Part shown: piece after piece, positions 33,235 through 41,075 of the stretch
Layout: each line of letters begins with the position of its first letter
How positions within the stretch are numbered: the first letter of the stretch is position 1
NCBI GenBank assembly: GCA_021741145.1
Contig: JAIOYK010000042.1
Location: 1-48,213, forward strand
Reading direction: 5' to 3'
From: Rhodospirillum sp.
GTDB lineage: Bacteria; Pseudomonadota; Alphaproteobacteria; Rhodospirillales; Rhodospirillaceae
Length of the DNA stretch: 48,213 nucleotides
Notes under the pieces: generated by a model
The model's database searches: none
What the model was told of the DNA's origin: nothing
The model's input: the letters and a program-made list of their open reading frames with translations, nothing else
Position numbers and translations under genes: made by a program

Positions 33235-33335
33235 TCCTTGGGTCCTCGTCATGGGGCGTCGCCTGTGGATATCCTTATATTCCCCTCGGACACCCGCGGA
33301 AAAGGGGCAAGAGAAGCGCTTTTCGCGGCTAGCCG

Positions 33336-33365
33336 CTTGGCAGTCTCGGGGCCTGAGTGCTATTC
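33336..33365 (+). promoter_or_regulatory. Possible sigma-32-like promoter upstream of dnaK (P1)
   Basis: CTTGGC at 33336-33341, an 18-base spacer and CTATTC at 33360-33365 resemble an alphaproteobacterial heat-shock promoter (CTTG then a TAT-containing -10). The distance to dnaK is about 280 bases. Confidence 0.35.
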
Positions 33366-33449
33366 TCCGCCCGCCCCAGACCGGGGAAACGGGCTTTCAA
33401 TGATGATAAGCGCCTGAATATATGAGAAAAAAAACCTCTCAGAGAGTCT

Positions 33450-33481
33450 GTTGCAGGCGCTCGAGGTGTCTCCTATATAGG
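33450..33481 (+). promoter_or_regulatory. Likely dnaK promoter (P2), heat-shock type
   Basis: The -10 region CCTATATAGG (33472-33481) matches the alphaproteobacterial RpoH pattern CYTATNTNNG at every fixed base. TTGCAG (33451-33456) lies 17 bases upstream of TATATA and also fits a housekeeping -35 box. Transcription from here would give a leader of about 160 bases, which starts inside a stretch with local inverted repeats. No CIRCE operator is present. Confidence 0.55.
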
Positions 33482-33648
33482 GAATAAGCGTGCCCAAGGG
33501 GGGCGCGGTATCATCAATTCGGAACCGTTTCGCGACGGGGACGGCCCATGATCCACCTGGATTGGGGCTCCGTCCGTGCCGGTTTCCGGGGATCCACCGC
33601 GATGCCATCGTGGTCGCGGAGAGTCCGCCAATCGGGAGAGTATGAAAG

Positions 33649-35559
33649 ATGAGCAAGGTTATCGGCATCGACCTGGGCACGACGAACTCGTGCGTGGCTG
33701 TCATGGACGGCAAGGATGTCCGCGTTATTGAAAACGCCGAGGGTGGCCGGACGACCCCCTCCATGGTCGCCTTCACGGAATCCGGTGAGCGTCTGGTGGG
33801 GCAGCCCGCCAAGCGTCAGGCGGTCACCAACCCTGAGAACACTCTTTTCGCGATCAAGCGCCTGATCGGGCGCCGCTACGGGGACCCCACCGTCGAAAAG
33901 GACAAGGGTCTGGTTCCCTATCGTATCGTCAAGGGGGACAACGGCGACGCCTGGGTTGAGTCCCGGGGCGAAAACTACTCACCGTCGCAGATTTCCGCCT
34001 TCATTCTTCAGAAGATGAAGGAAACAGCCGAGGCTCACCTGGGGGAAAGCGTCACCCAGGCGGTCATCACCGTTCCGGCCTACTTCAACGACAGCCAGCG
34101 TCAGGCCACGAAGGACGCGGGCAAGATCGCGGGTTTGGACGTGCTGCGCATCATCAACGAGCCCACCGCCGCGGCGCTGGCCTACGGCATGGACAAGAAA
34201 AACGGTGGCACCATCGCGGTCTTCGACCTGGGTGGCGGTACCTTCGACGTGTCCATCCTCGAAATTGGCGATGGCGTGTTCGAGGTGAAGTCCACCAATG
34301 GCGATACCTTCCTGGGTGGCGAGGATTTTGACGCCAAGATCATCGAATATCTGGCCGATGAGTTTAAAAAGGACCAGGGCATCGACCTGCGGTCCGACCG
34401 TCTGGCCCTTCAGCGTCTGAAGGAAGCCGCCGAAAAGGCCAAGATCGAGCTGTCCAGCTCCATGCAGACCGAGGTGAACCTCCCGTTCATCACCGCCGAT
34501 CAGTCCGGCCCGAAGCACCTGAACATCAAGGTGACCCGGTCCAAGCTGGAGGCTCTGGTGGATGACTTGATCCAACGCACCATCGATCCCTGTAAGAAGG
34601 CCCTGGCCGATGCCGGGGTGAAGGCCAGCGAAATCGACGAAGTGATCCTGGTCGGTGGCATGACCCGCATGCCCAAGGTCCAGGAAACGGTGAAGTCCTT
34701 CTTTGGCCGGGAGCCCCACAAGGGCGTGAACCCGGACGAGGTTGTCGCCTCCGGCGCCGCCATTCAGGGTGGGGTGCTGAAGGGCGACGTGAAGGACGTG
34801 CTGCTGCTCGACGTGACCCCGCTGTCGCTCGGGATCGAGACCCTGGGTGGTGTGTTCACCCGCCTGATCGACCGCAACACGACGATCCCGACCCGCAAGT
34901 CGCAGACCTTCTCGACCGCCGAGGACAATCAGACCGCGGTGACGATCCGGGTCTTCCAGGGTGAGCGGGAAATGGCCGCGGACAACAAGATGCTTGGCCA
35001 GTTCGACCTGGTGGGTATTCCGTCGGCCCCCCGTGGCGTGCCGCAGATCGAGGTGACCTTCGACATTGACGCCAACGGCATCGTTAACGTGAGCGCCAAG
35101 GACAAAGCCACGGGCAAGGAGCAGGTGATCCGCATCCAGGCCAGTGGTGGTCTGTCGGACAGCGACATCGACCGCATGGTGCGCGACGCCAAGGCCAATG
35201 CCGAGTCGGACAAGAAGCGAAAGGAAGCGGTGGAAGCCCGCAACCATGCCGATGGTCTGCTCCACTCCACCGAGAAGAACCTCAAGGAGTATGGCGACAA
35301 GGTTCCCACGGCGGACAGGGCGAAGATCGAGAGCGATCTGGCCGATCTGAAAGGGGTGATGGACTCTGGCGACGCCGACCAGATCAAGGCGAAGACCGAC
35401 GTTCTGATGCAGTCCGCCATGAAACTGGGTGAAGCCATCTACGCCGCCAGCCAGGATGGCGGCGAAGGTGCCGCCGAGGGGGGTCCGCAGACCGGTCCGG
35501 TCGACGATGGGGTTGTGGACGCCGACTTCGAGGAAGTCGACGACAAGAAGAAAGACTAA
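33649..35559 (+). CDS. dnaK: Molecular chaperone DnaK (Hsp70)
   Basis: The 636-residue chaperone has the ATPase domain (GIDLGTTNS at residues 6-14, the [13 protein letters not shown] and [10 protein letters not shown] loops near residues 168 and 193, [11 protein letters not shown]) and the linker [16 protein letters not shown]. The substrate domain and a C-terminal lid end with the EEVDD-like tail. It would fold and protect proteins in the cytoplasm together with DnaJ and GrpE. Length and sequence are normal for an alphaproteobacterium. dnaJ follows 144 bases downstream behind a strong hairpin. Two heat-shock-like promoter candidates lie upstream in a 414-base region (33235-33648) with no other gene. 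Confidence 0.99.
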   Translation: MSKVIGIDLGTTNSCVAVMDGKDVRVIENAEGGRTTPSMVAFTESGERLVGQPAKRQAVTNPENTLFAIKRLIGRRYGDPTVEKDKGLVPYRIVKGDNGDAWVESRGENYSPSQISAFILQKMKETAEAHLGESVTQAVITVPAYFNDSQRQATKDAGKIAGLDVLRIINEPTAAALAYGMDKKNGGTIAVFDLGGGTFDVSILEIGDGVFEVKSTNGDTFLGGEDFDAKIIEYLADEFKKDQGIDLRSDRLALQRLKEAAEKAKIELSSSMQTEVNLPFITADQSGPKHLNIKVTRSKLEALVDDLIQRTIDPCKKALADAGVKASEIDEVILVGGMTRMPKVQETVKSFFGREPHKGVNPDEVVASGAAIQGGVLKGDVKDVLLLDVTPLSLGIETLGGVFTRLIDRNTTIPTRKSQTFSTAEDNQTAVTIRVFQGEREMAADNKMLGQFDLVGIPSAPRGVPQIEVTFDIDANGIVNVSAKDKATGKEQVIRIQASGGLSDSDIDRMVRDAKANAESDKKRKEAVEARNHADGLLHSTEKNLKEYGDKVPTADRAKIESDLADLKGVMDSGDADQIKAKTDVLMQSAMKLGEAIYAASQDGGEGAAEGGPQTGPVDDGVVDADFEEVDDKKKD

Positions 35560-35570
35560 TCACACGGCAT

Positions 35571-35596
35571 CAAGGGCCGGGATTTCCCGGCCCTTG
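35571..35596 (+). other. Perfect hairpin between dnaK and dnaJ
   Basis: Bases 35571-35582 and 35585-35596 are exact reverse complements around two T, forming a 12-base-pair GC-rich stem 11 bases after dnaK. There is no T-run after it. It may be a partial terminator or an RNA-processing or stability element that lowers dnaJ relative to dnaK. Confidence 0.65.
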
Positions 35597-35703
35597 ACCC
35601 ATGGGCAGGCGTAAAGTCCGGCCTTTGGACCGTTGTGTTCCGGCGCCATTGGGCGTCGTTCCGCCTTCCGCTTTCCCAAACCCCAAGGACAGACCCGAAA
35701 ACC

Positions 35704-36858
35704 ATGAGCAAACGGGATTTCTACGAGGTTCTGGGCGTCGAGAAGAACGCCTCGGGCGATGACCTGAAACGGGCCTATCGCAAACTCGCCATGCAAAACC
35801 ATCCAGATCGCAATCCGGATGACAAGGAGGCCGAGGCCCGGTTTCGGGAAGTGAACGAGGCTTACGAGATCCTCAAGGACGAACAGAGGCGCGCCGCTTA
35901 CGACCGCTTCGGCCATGCCGCCTTCGAACAGGGCGGAATGGGGGGCGGCGGACGCGCCAGCGACTTCGGATTCGGTGGGGGATTCGCCGACATTTTCGAC
36001 GAAATGTTCGGCGAATTCATGGGTGGCGGTCGCCGGGGTGGCGGGGGCGGAGCCATGCGTGGCGCCGACCTGCGTTACAACATGGAAATCACCCTGGAGG
36101 AAGCCTACGCGGGCAAGAAAACCTCCATCCATGTCCCGACCTCCGTGGGCTGCGACTCCTGTACTGGCACCGGCTCCAAGGGTGGCAAGGCGCCGGACAC
36201 CTGCCCGACCTGCCGGGGCGCGGGCCGGGTGCGGGCCCAGCAGGGCTTTTTCACCATCGAGCGTCCCTGTCCCACCTGCCACGGCCAAGGCAAGATCATC
36301 AGCGACCCTTGCGGCGAGTGCGGCGGATCGGGTCGCAGGCGCAAGGAAAAGACCTTGGAGGTCACCATCCCCGCGGGTGTCGAGGAAGGCACTCGGATTC
36401 GATTGTCGGGGGAGGGTGAAGCGGGCATGCGGGGCGCGCCAGCGGGGGATCTTTACATCTTCCTGGCGATCAGCCCTCACCGGATCTTCCAGCGGGATGG
36501 CGCCAACATCCATTGCAAGGTGCCCATTCCCATGGCCACCGCGGCCCTGGGGGGATCCATCGAGGTCCCGACCATCGATGGCGGACGGGCCTCGCTCACC
36601 ATTCCAAAGGGGACGCAGACGGGCAACCAGTTCCGCTTGCGGAGCAAGGGCATGAGTGTGCTGCGCAGCACCTCGCGCGGGGATATGTTCATCCACGCCA
36701 GCGTGGAAATCCCCGTGAACCTGACCAAGCGTCAGGAAGAGCTGCTGCGTGAATTCGAGGATGCCGGGGACAAGAGCGCTGAATCCGACGGGCACAGCCC
36801 CGAATCCAACAGCTTCTTCCGCAAGGTGAAGGAGTTTTGGGAGGATCTGACGGACTAG
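35704..36858 (+). CDS. dnaJ: Chaperone protein DnaJ (Hsp40)
   Basis: The 384-residue co-chaperone stimulates DnaK and presents substrates. The J domain (residues 1-70, with NHPDRNP holding the HPD), a Gly/Phe-rich linker, and four CxxCxGxG zinc-finger repeats ([32 protein letters not shown]; about residues 150-215) are present, followed by the C-terminal substrate-binding domains. The start at 35704 gives [12 protein letters not shown], as in the family; an upstream in-frame ATG adds 23 unrelated residues. An AAGGA site lies about 13 bases before the start. It follows dnaK and probably shares its transcript past the hairpin. Confidence 0.98.
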   Translation: MSKRDFYEVLGVEKNASGDDLKRAYRKLAMQNHPDRNPDDKEAEARFREVNEAYEILKDEQRRAAYDRFGHAAFEQGGMGGGGRASDFGFGGGFADIFDEMFGEFMGGGRRGGGGGAMRGADLRYNMEITLEEAYAGKKTSIHVPTSVGCDSCTGTGSKGGKAPDTCPTCRGAGRVRAQQGFFTIERPCPTCHGQGKIISDPCGECGGSGRRRKEKTLEVTIPAGVEEGTRIRLSGEGEAGMRGAPAGDLYIFLAISPHRIFQRDGANIHCKVPIPMATAALGGSIEVPTIDGGRASLTIPKGTQTGNQFRLRSKGMSVLRSTSRGDMFIHASVEIPVNLTKRQEELLREFEDAGDKSAESDGHSPESNSFFRKVKEFWEDLTD

Positions 36859-37173
36859 ACTGCTCCGCGATCACGTTGGTCCGCCTTCTGCTGAATGGTC
36901 ACCCTTGGTGGGACCTGAGGCAACTTCGACGCAAGGACACTGTAAGCGGGCCGTTTCGGATTGATTGGACCTCGCACTGGGGTTCCAGTTCTTTTGAGTG
37001 TGTTCTAGTGGATCGACCGAGACATTTGAGTCCTTCGGGAGTTGGCCACGGAGACAACCTAACCAACTCAAATGTCACGATAAGTTGATCCATCAATCCA
37101 GAATCCCAGTGGCTCGAAGCGAATGATTCGAACCACTAGAAGAGGCCTACCACCATGGGATTGGGCGCTTCCG
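36859..37173. other. Intergenic region with nested inverted repeats after dnaJ
   Basis: This 315-base region has no convincing gene. GACATTTGAGT (37021-37031) and ACTCAAATGTC (37066-37076) are perfect inverted repeats, with GAGTTGG/CCAACTC inside them. TGGATC (about 37009) and GATCCA (about 37087) extend the pair imperfectly. Further out, TTCTAGTGG-TCGA (37003-37016) recurs inverted at about 37121-37134. Nested palindromes of this kind suggest the ends of a small non-autonomous element or a degraded insertion sequence at the border of the following cassette. Confidence 0.55.
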
Positions 37174-37584
37174 TCATGCGAAGGGTGTCGCCAGTTCGAG
37201 TCGGATACCGCCTGGGATAAGGCAAATGAAATGGCGTGCCACCGATTCCGCGTTGATGGGGCGCGGTGTAAATTCCATTTGCACACCCGGATGCGTGCGG
37301 ACCCGTTCGTAGATCTGATCAAGGATTGCCTCATTCGCGACGCGGAGCGCCAGATGGTGAAGCCCTACATTCCGCGTGCGGTCAAAGGCGACGGCGGTGT
37401 CCGGGTCCGAGACCCGCCATAACGTCAGCAGGATTGTCCCGTCCGAAACGAAGACGGCGGGGTAATCGGGTTTCCCCCCAACAATACGGAAACCGAGGAT
37501 CGAACAAAAAAAATCCTGGGTTTCGTCAAGGTCGCGCACGGCCAAACCAATATGGTGCGCTCCTTGTGTCACGGCCTGTGTCAT
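37174..37584 (-). CDS. VOC family protein (glyoxalase/extradiol dioxygenase superfamily)
   Basis: The 136-residue single-domain protein has the VOC pattern of two beta-alpha-beta-beta-beta modules. HHIGLAVRDLDETQDFFCSILGF opens the first (written in parts: HHIGLAVRDL then FFCSILGF) and LHHLALRV the second. Metal ligands are expected at H11, the second-module H near residue 76 and E near residue 130 (RLELA). The substrate is unknown; the family includes glyoxalases, fosfomycin-resistance enzymes and dioxygenases. Its ATG overlaps the stop of the upstream flavoprotein gene by four bases, so the two are translationally coupled. It probably belongs with the LysR-controlled cassette. Confidence 0.9.
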   Translation of the reverse strand: MTQAVTQGAHHIGLAVRDLDETQDFFCSILGFRIVGGKPDYPAVFVSDGTILLTLWRVSDPDTAVAFDRTRNVGLHHLALRVANEAILDQIYERVRTHPGVQMEFTPRPINAESVARHFICLIPGGIRLELATPFA

Positions 37585-38147
37585 CCTGTATCCCTTCCAA
37601 GCCCGCTCAGCTCATCCGCCGTCCAACGGGGTGTGATATGCTGTGAACAGTTCCAATCAAACGCGACCAGATCAATCACGATCGCGGCTTCGGGGTGCGC
37701 GGTATAATCCGCCGTCATCAAGCGCGAGACCAAGCGTGGATCGTCTGTCCGTTCGATTCGAGACGCGGTGCCAATCACTTTCAGCCGCTTTCGGTGGGCA
37801 TAATCGACGAGAATGAGGGCAACACGGGGGTCCGCCGCTAGATTTCCGGCGGTTTGGTATTGCCGATTGCCCGTGTAGTCCGCGAACCCAAACCGTCCGG
37901 GATCAAGCACGCGCAGAAAGCCACGTGGTCCTCCGCGATGCTGGACATAGGGCCATCCGGATTGGGTCACGCTCGCCAAATAGAAGCTGTCCCGTGCCCC
38001 AATGAACTGGATCTCCCGTTCCGTAAAAAGATCCGCGCCTGAACCGGCGCGAGCCTCCATCATTTCGTAGTGTGATCGAGAGCCGTGACGCCCCTGTAGG
38101 GCTCTTGCTTCGTCACCAAACATTGTTCGCAGATATCGTGTTGTCAT
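37581..38147 (-). CDS. Pyridoxamine 5'-phosphate oxidase-like FMN-binding protein
   Basis: The 188-residue protein has the split-barrel flavin-binding fold: TEREIQFIGARDSFYLASVTQSGWPYVQHRGG in parts marks the start of the barrel (FIGARDSFYLASV, then PYVQHRGGP), followed by GNLAADPRVALILVDY and RLKVIGTASRIE. It is not PdxH itself but the large PNPOx-like class of unknown redox enzymes. A proximal binding partner or substrate is not visible. The gene is divergent from a LysR-type regulator 80 bases away, and the VOC gene follows with a four-base overlap. It probably forms a two-gene operon under that regulator. Confidence 0.9.
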   Translation of the reverse strand: MTTRYLRTMFGDEARALQGRHGSRSHYEMMEARAGSGADLFTEREIQFIGARDSFYLASVTQSGWPYVQHRGGPRGFLRVLDPGRFGFADYTGNRQYQTAGNLAADPRVALILVDYAHRKRLKVIGTASRIERTDDPRLVSRLMTADYTAHPEAAIVIDLVAFDWNCSQHITPRWTADELSGLGRDTG

Positions 38148-38176
38148 GGGCTGAGACTAGCCACCATCGACTTACG

Positions 38177-38195
38177 TGATAATATCTAAAAATCA
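38177..38195. promoter_or_regulatory. Likely LysR operator (TGAT-N11-ATCA)
   Basis: In the 80-base gap between the divergent flavoprotein and LysR genes, TGAT (38177-38180), eleven bases, then ATCA (38192-38195) form the T-N11-A core of a LysR-type site. It lies 33 bases before the lysR start. A second TTTCA/TGAAA repeat (38206-38220) follows nearer the gene. Confidence 0.65.
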
Positions 38196-38227
38196 GCGAT
38201 CACTATTTCAAAAAATGAAACAATAAC

Positions 38228-39112
38228 GTGGACAAATTTAATGCCCTGACCGCATTCGTCGCCCTGGCGGACAAAGGGAGCTTTGTCGGGGCGGCTCGGT
38301 CGCTCAACCAGTCTCCTGCTTCGATCACGCGGGCGATCGCATCGCTCGAAGCGCACTTGTGCGTGTCTCTGTTCCATCGCTCGACCCGTGTCGTTACCCT
38401 ATCATACGAAGGGGCGGTATTCCTTGAGCGGGCGCGAACCCTGTTGGCCGATTTGCGCGAGGCCGAGCAACTGGTCATCGGTGGGGCCTCGGAACCGCGG
38501 GGCTCCCTTCATGTGACGGCTCCGGTCATGTTCGGAAGGCTCCATGTTCTACCCGTTATTACGGACCTGATGATGGGCCATCCCCGCCTGTCGGTCCGGA
38601 TGATGCTGATTGATCGCAATGCGCGGATTGTCGAAGAGGGGATCGACGTCGCCGTCCGCATTGGACCGATGTCCGATAGCTCGTTGACGCAGGTCCGGAT
38701 TGCGTCGGTCCGACAGATGATCGTCGCGAGCCCAGGCTATGTCGGACGGCGTGGATTTCCTCGTCGAATCCCGGATCTGGCCTCGCATGACATCATCACG
38801 GTGCCTTCAGTCCGCTCGGGGAGCATTTGGCGTTTTGGCGAGAAGGGAGACATCACCACCGAAGTGACACCACGGTTATCGGTCAATACGCTGGACGCCG
38901 CCATCGCCGCGGCGGAGGCAGGGATTGGATTGGCCAATGTCCTCAGCTATCAGGTCGCGGATGCCTTGGCCGAAGGTCGGCTTGTGCGCCTTCTGGAAGA
39001 TATGGCTCCACCGGACTTGGTGGTCAGGCTCCTCTACCACCCGAGCCGGGCCAGTCTGCCCTCGGTTCGGGCCTTTATCGAGGCCATGAAGGAGAGGGTA
39101 GGCGCCCTTTAA
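38228..39112 (+). CDS. LysR-type transcriptional regulator
   Basis: The 294-residue protein has an N-terminal winged helix-turn-helix (MDKFNALTAFVALADKGSF, then AARSLNQSPASITRAIASLE, about residues 1-60) and a LysR substrate-binding domain (from about residue 88). It starts with GTG at 38228; no ATG is available and the DNA-binding domain begins there. It is of the AaeR/DmlR-like group by its HRSTRVVTLSYEG sequence. Its target is most likely the divergent flavoprotein-VOC operon, by position and by the TGAT-N11-ATCA site between them. The inducer is unknown. Confidence 0.94.
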   Translation: MDKFNALTAFVALADKGSFVGAARSLNQSPASITRAIASLEAHLCVSLFHRSTRVVTLSYEGAVFLERARTLLADLREAEQLVIGGASEPRGSLHVTAPVMFGRLHVLPVITDLMMGHPRLSVRMMLIDRNARIVEEGIDVAVRIGPMSDSSLTQVRIASVRQMIVASPGYVGRRGFPRRIPDLASHDIITVPSVRSGSIWRFGEKGDITTEVTPRLSVNTLDAAIAAAEAGIGLANVLSYQVADALAEGRLVRLLEDMAPPDLVVRLLYHPSRASLPSVRAFIEAMKERVGAL

Positions 39113-39184
39113 CGGCGTTGGGTGGAGAGGGGCGGACGTCTCGCGTCGATCCGCGTGCTCGCCGCCTCAACCCGATGATTTATC

Positions 39185-39233
39185 TAGAGTGAAGCTGGGT
39201 CAGCTTGACTCAAGCTGACCCAGCTTCACTCTA
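39185..39233. repeat. 23-bp perfect hairpin downstream of lysR
   Basis: Bases 39185-39207 and 39211-39233 are exact reverse complements with a three-base ACT loop. The outer ends are TAGAGTG and CACTCTA. It is one of a pair with 39246-39309 and may terminate lysR and purH from both sides. Confidence 0.9.
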
Positions 39234-39245
39234 ATCCTATAAATT

Positions 39246-39309
39246 TTAGAGTGCCTTCGAGATCAAGTTGGGCCAAGAAATGGCCCAACTTGATCTCGGA
39301 TTACTCTAA
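39246..39309. repeat. Second palindrome, flanked by TTAGAGT and ACTCTAA, at the purH stop
   Basis: The inner arms 39258-39275 and 39281-39298 are exact 18-base reverse complements with an AGAAA loop. The outer TTAGAGT (39246-39252) and ACTCTAA (39303-39309) pair as well. The right-hand outer arm contains the purH stop codon (TAG, 39308-39306 on the minus strand). Confidence 0.9.
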
Positions 39310-40886
39310 TGCCGGAAGTGACGCACACCCGTAAACACCATGGCCAAGCCCGCCTCGTCGGCGGCCTTGATCACCTCGTCGTCGCGCATGCTGCCGCCGG
39401 GCTGGATCACCGCGGTGGCGCCCGCCTTGGCCGCGGCCAGCAGGCCATCGGCGAAGGGGAAGAAAGCGTCCGAGGCCACGACGGATCCAATCGTTCCGGC
39501 TTCGGTTTCTCCAAGGGCGTCCGCGGCTTCCTGGGACTTCCAGGAGGCGATGCGGGCACTGTCCACGCGGCTCATCTGACCCGCGCCGATGCCAACGGTG
39601 GCGCCGTTCTTCACATAGACGATGGCGTTGGACTTCACATGCTTGCAAACCCGGAAGGCGAACAGCATGTCGGCCATTTCCCGATCGGTCGGGGCCCTTT
39701 TGGAAACCACCTTCAGGTTGGCGTCCAACACGTCCGCGGCATCTCGGTCCTGGACCAGCATCCCACCGGCGACGGATCGGACGGTCAGGCCCTGGGTGCT
39801 GGTGTCGGCGGGCACGCCGGTCAGAAGCAGGCGGAGGTTTTTCTTGGACGCGAAGAGGGCGCGGGCCTCGGCGTCGGCGTCCGGGGCGATGACCACTTCG
39901 GTGAAGATCTTGGTGATCTCCTCGGCCGCGGCCTTGTCGATGGTCCGGTTCAGCGCGACGATGCCACCGAAGGCACTGACAGGGTCGCAGGCCAGGGCGG
40001 CCTTGTAGGCGGTGACGATATCGGCGCTTTGGGATACACCGCAGGGATTGGCGTGCTTGATGATCGCCACGGCCGGTTCGGCGAATTCACAGACCAGGTC
40101 GAAGGCGGCGTCGGTGTCGTTGATGTTGTTGTAGGACAGTTCCTTGCCCTGGAGTTGCTCGGCGCTGGCCACGCCCGGGCGGGCGATGCCGTGGACGTAG
40201 AACCCGGCATTCTGGTGGGGGTTCTCGCCATAGCGCAGGGATTGGCGGAGGCGCCCGGCGAAAACGACGTGGCGGGGACTGGTGTCACCCACCTGCTCCT
40301 GGAACCACCGGCTGATGGCGCCGTCATAGGCGCCACAGCGGGCAAAGGCCCGGGCGGCCAGCAGGCGGCGCAGCTCCGGGCTGGTGGCGCCCCCATGGGC
40401 GGTCATTTCGTCCATGACCACCTGGTAGTCCTCGGCGTCGGTGACAACGGTCACGCCATCATGGTTCTTGGCCGCGGCACGGATCAGGGTCGGGCCGCCG
40501 ATGTCCACGTTCTCCACGCAAATCTCGAAATCGGCGCCCCGGGCCACGGTCGCCTCGAAGGGATAGAGGTTTACAACCACCAAGTCGATGGGAAGGATCC
40601 CATGTTCCGCCATGGCGCGCTGATGGTCTGGATTGTTCCGGATGCCGAGGATCCCACCGTGGATCTTGGGGTGAAGTGTTTTGACCCGCCCATCAAGCAT
40701 TTCTGGGAAGCCGGTGAAATCGGCGACCTCGACGACGGGCAGACCCGCCTCGGCGATGGTTTTGGCGCTACCACCCGTGGAGAGGATCTCCACACCCTGG
40801 TCGGTGAGGAACTTGGCGAAGGTCACCAGATCGGTCTTATCGGAAACGCTGATCAGCGCGCGGCGGATGGCGATGGCGTGCGGCAC
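39306..40886 (-). CDS. purH: Bifunctional AICAR transformylase / IMP cyclohydrolase
   Basis: The 526-residue enzyme carries out the last two steps of IMP synthesis. The N-terminal IMP cyclohydrolase domain begins [20 protein letters not shown]. The transformylase domain holds the catalytic K-H pair ([11 protein letters not shown]) and ends in the invariant [11 protein letters not shown], so nothing is lost at the C-terminus. The start is uncertain: GTG at 40886 with AGGGA about 9 bases upstream gives a family-like N-terminus and length, while an upstream in-frame GTG at 40946 adds 20 residues. In related genomes purH follows rsmB closely; here three glycan genes lie between. A possible promoter with a CTATAG -10 is present upstream. 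Confidence 0.97.
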   Translation of the reverse strand: MPHAIAIRRALISVSDKTDLVTFAKFLTDQGVEILSTGGSAKTIAEAGLPVVEVADFTGFPEMLDGRVKTLHPKIHGGILGIRNNPDHQRAMAEHGILPIDLVVVNLYPFEATVARGADFEICVENVDIGGPTLIRAAAKNHDGVTVVTDAEDYQVVMDEMTAHGGATSPELRRLLAARAFARCGAYDGAISRWFQEQVGDTSPRHVVFAGRLRQSLRYGENPHQNAGFYVHGIARPGVASAEQLQGKELSYNNINDTDAAFDLVCEFAEPAVAIIKHANPCGVSQSADIVTAYKAALACDPVSAFGGIVALNRTIDKAAAEEITKIFTEVVIAPDADAEARALFASKKNLRLLLTGVPADTSTQGLTVRSVAGGMLVQDRDAADVLDANLKVVSKRAPTDREMADMLFAFRVCKHVKSNAIVYVKNGATVGIGAGQMSRVDSARIASWKSQEAADALGETEAGTIGSVVASDAFFPFADGLLAAAKAGATAVIQPGGSMRDDEVIKAADEAGLAMVFTGVRHFRH

Positions 40887-41075
40887 GGGCGAAAATCCCT
40901 GAAGCGGTGGTTTGGGTCGAAAACCAAACAGCGAAAGGGAGGCCACCCGTTTCCAGCGCGGCCTCCGGGGCGTCGGTCGCCGCCGCTATAGCATGGCCCT
41001 GTGCGTTTTGCACCCGTCCGCTTCAGGAAAAAGGGTCGTGCTCGAGGACGGGGGTGGAGCGCCCTGGAGGTCGCA

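Noticed and set aside
33345-33365. CIRCE-like operator near GAGTGCTA (33355-33362)
   Set aside because: Only one half-site is present; the required TTAGCACTC partner is missing.
33360-33812. Minus-strand frame overlapping the dnaK start
   Set aside because: It overlaps dnaK and its promoter region and has no recognisable domain or ribosome site.
36871-37096. Two small overlapping minus-strand frames after dnaJ
   Set aside because: They are 65-66 residues, overlap each other in different frames and coincide with the inverted repeats.
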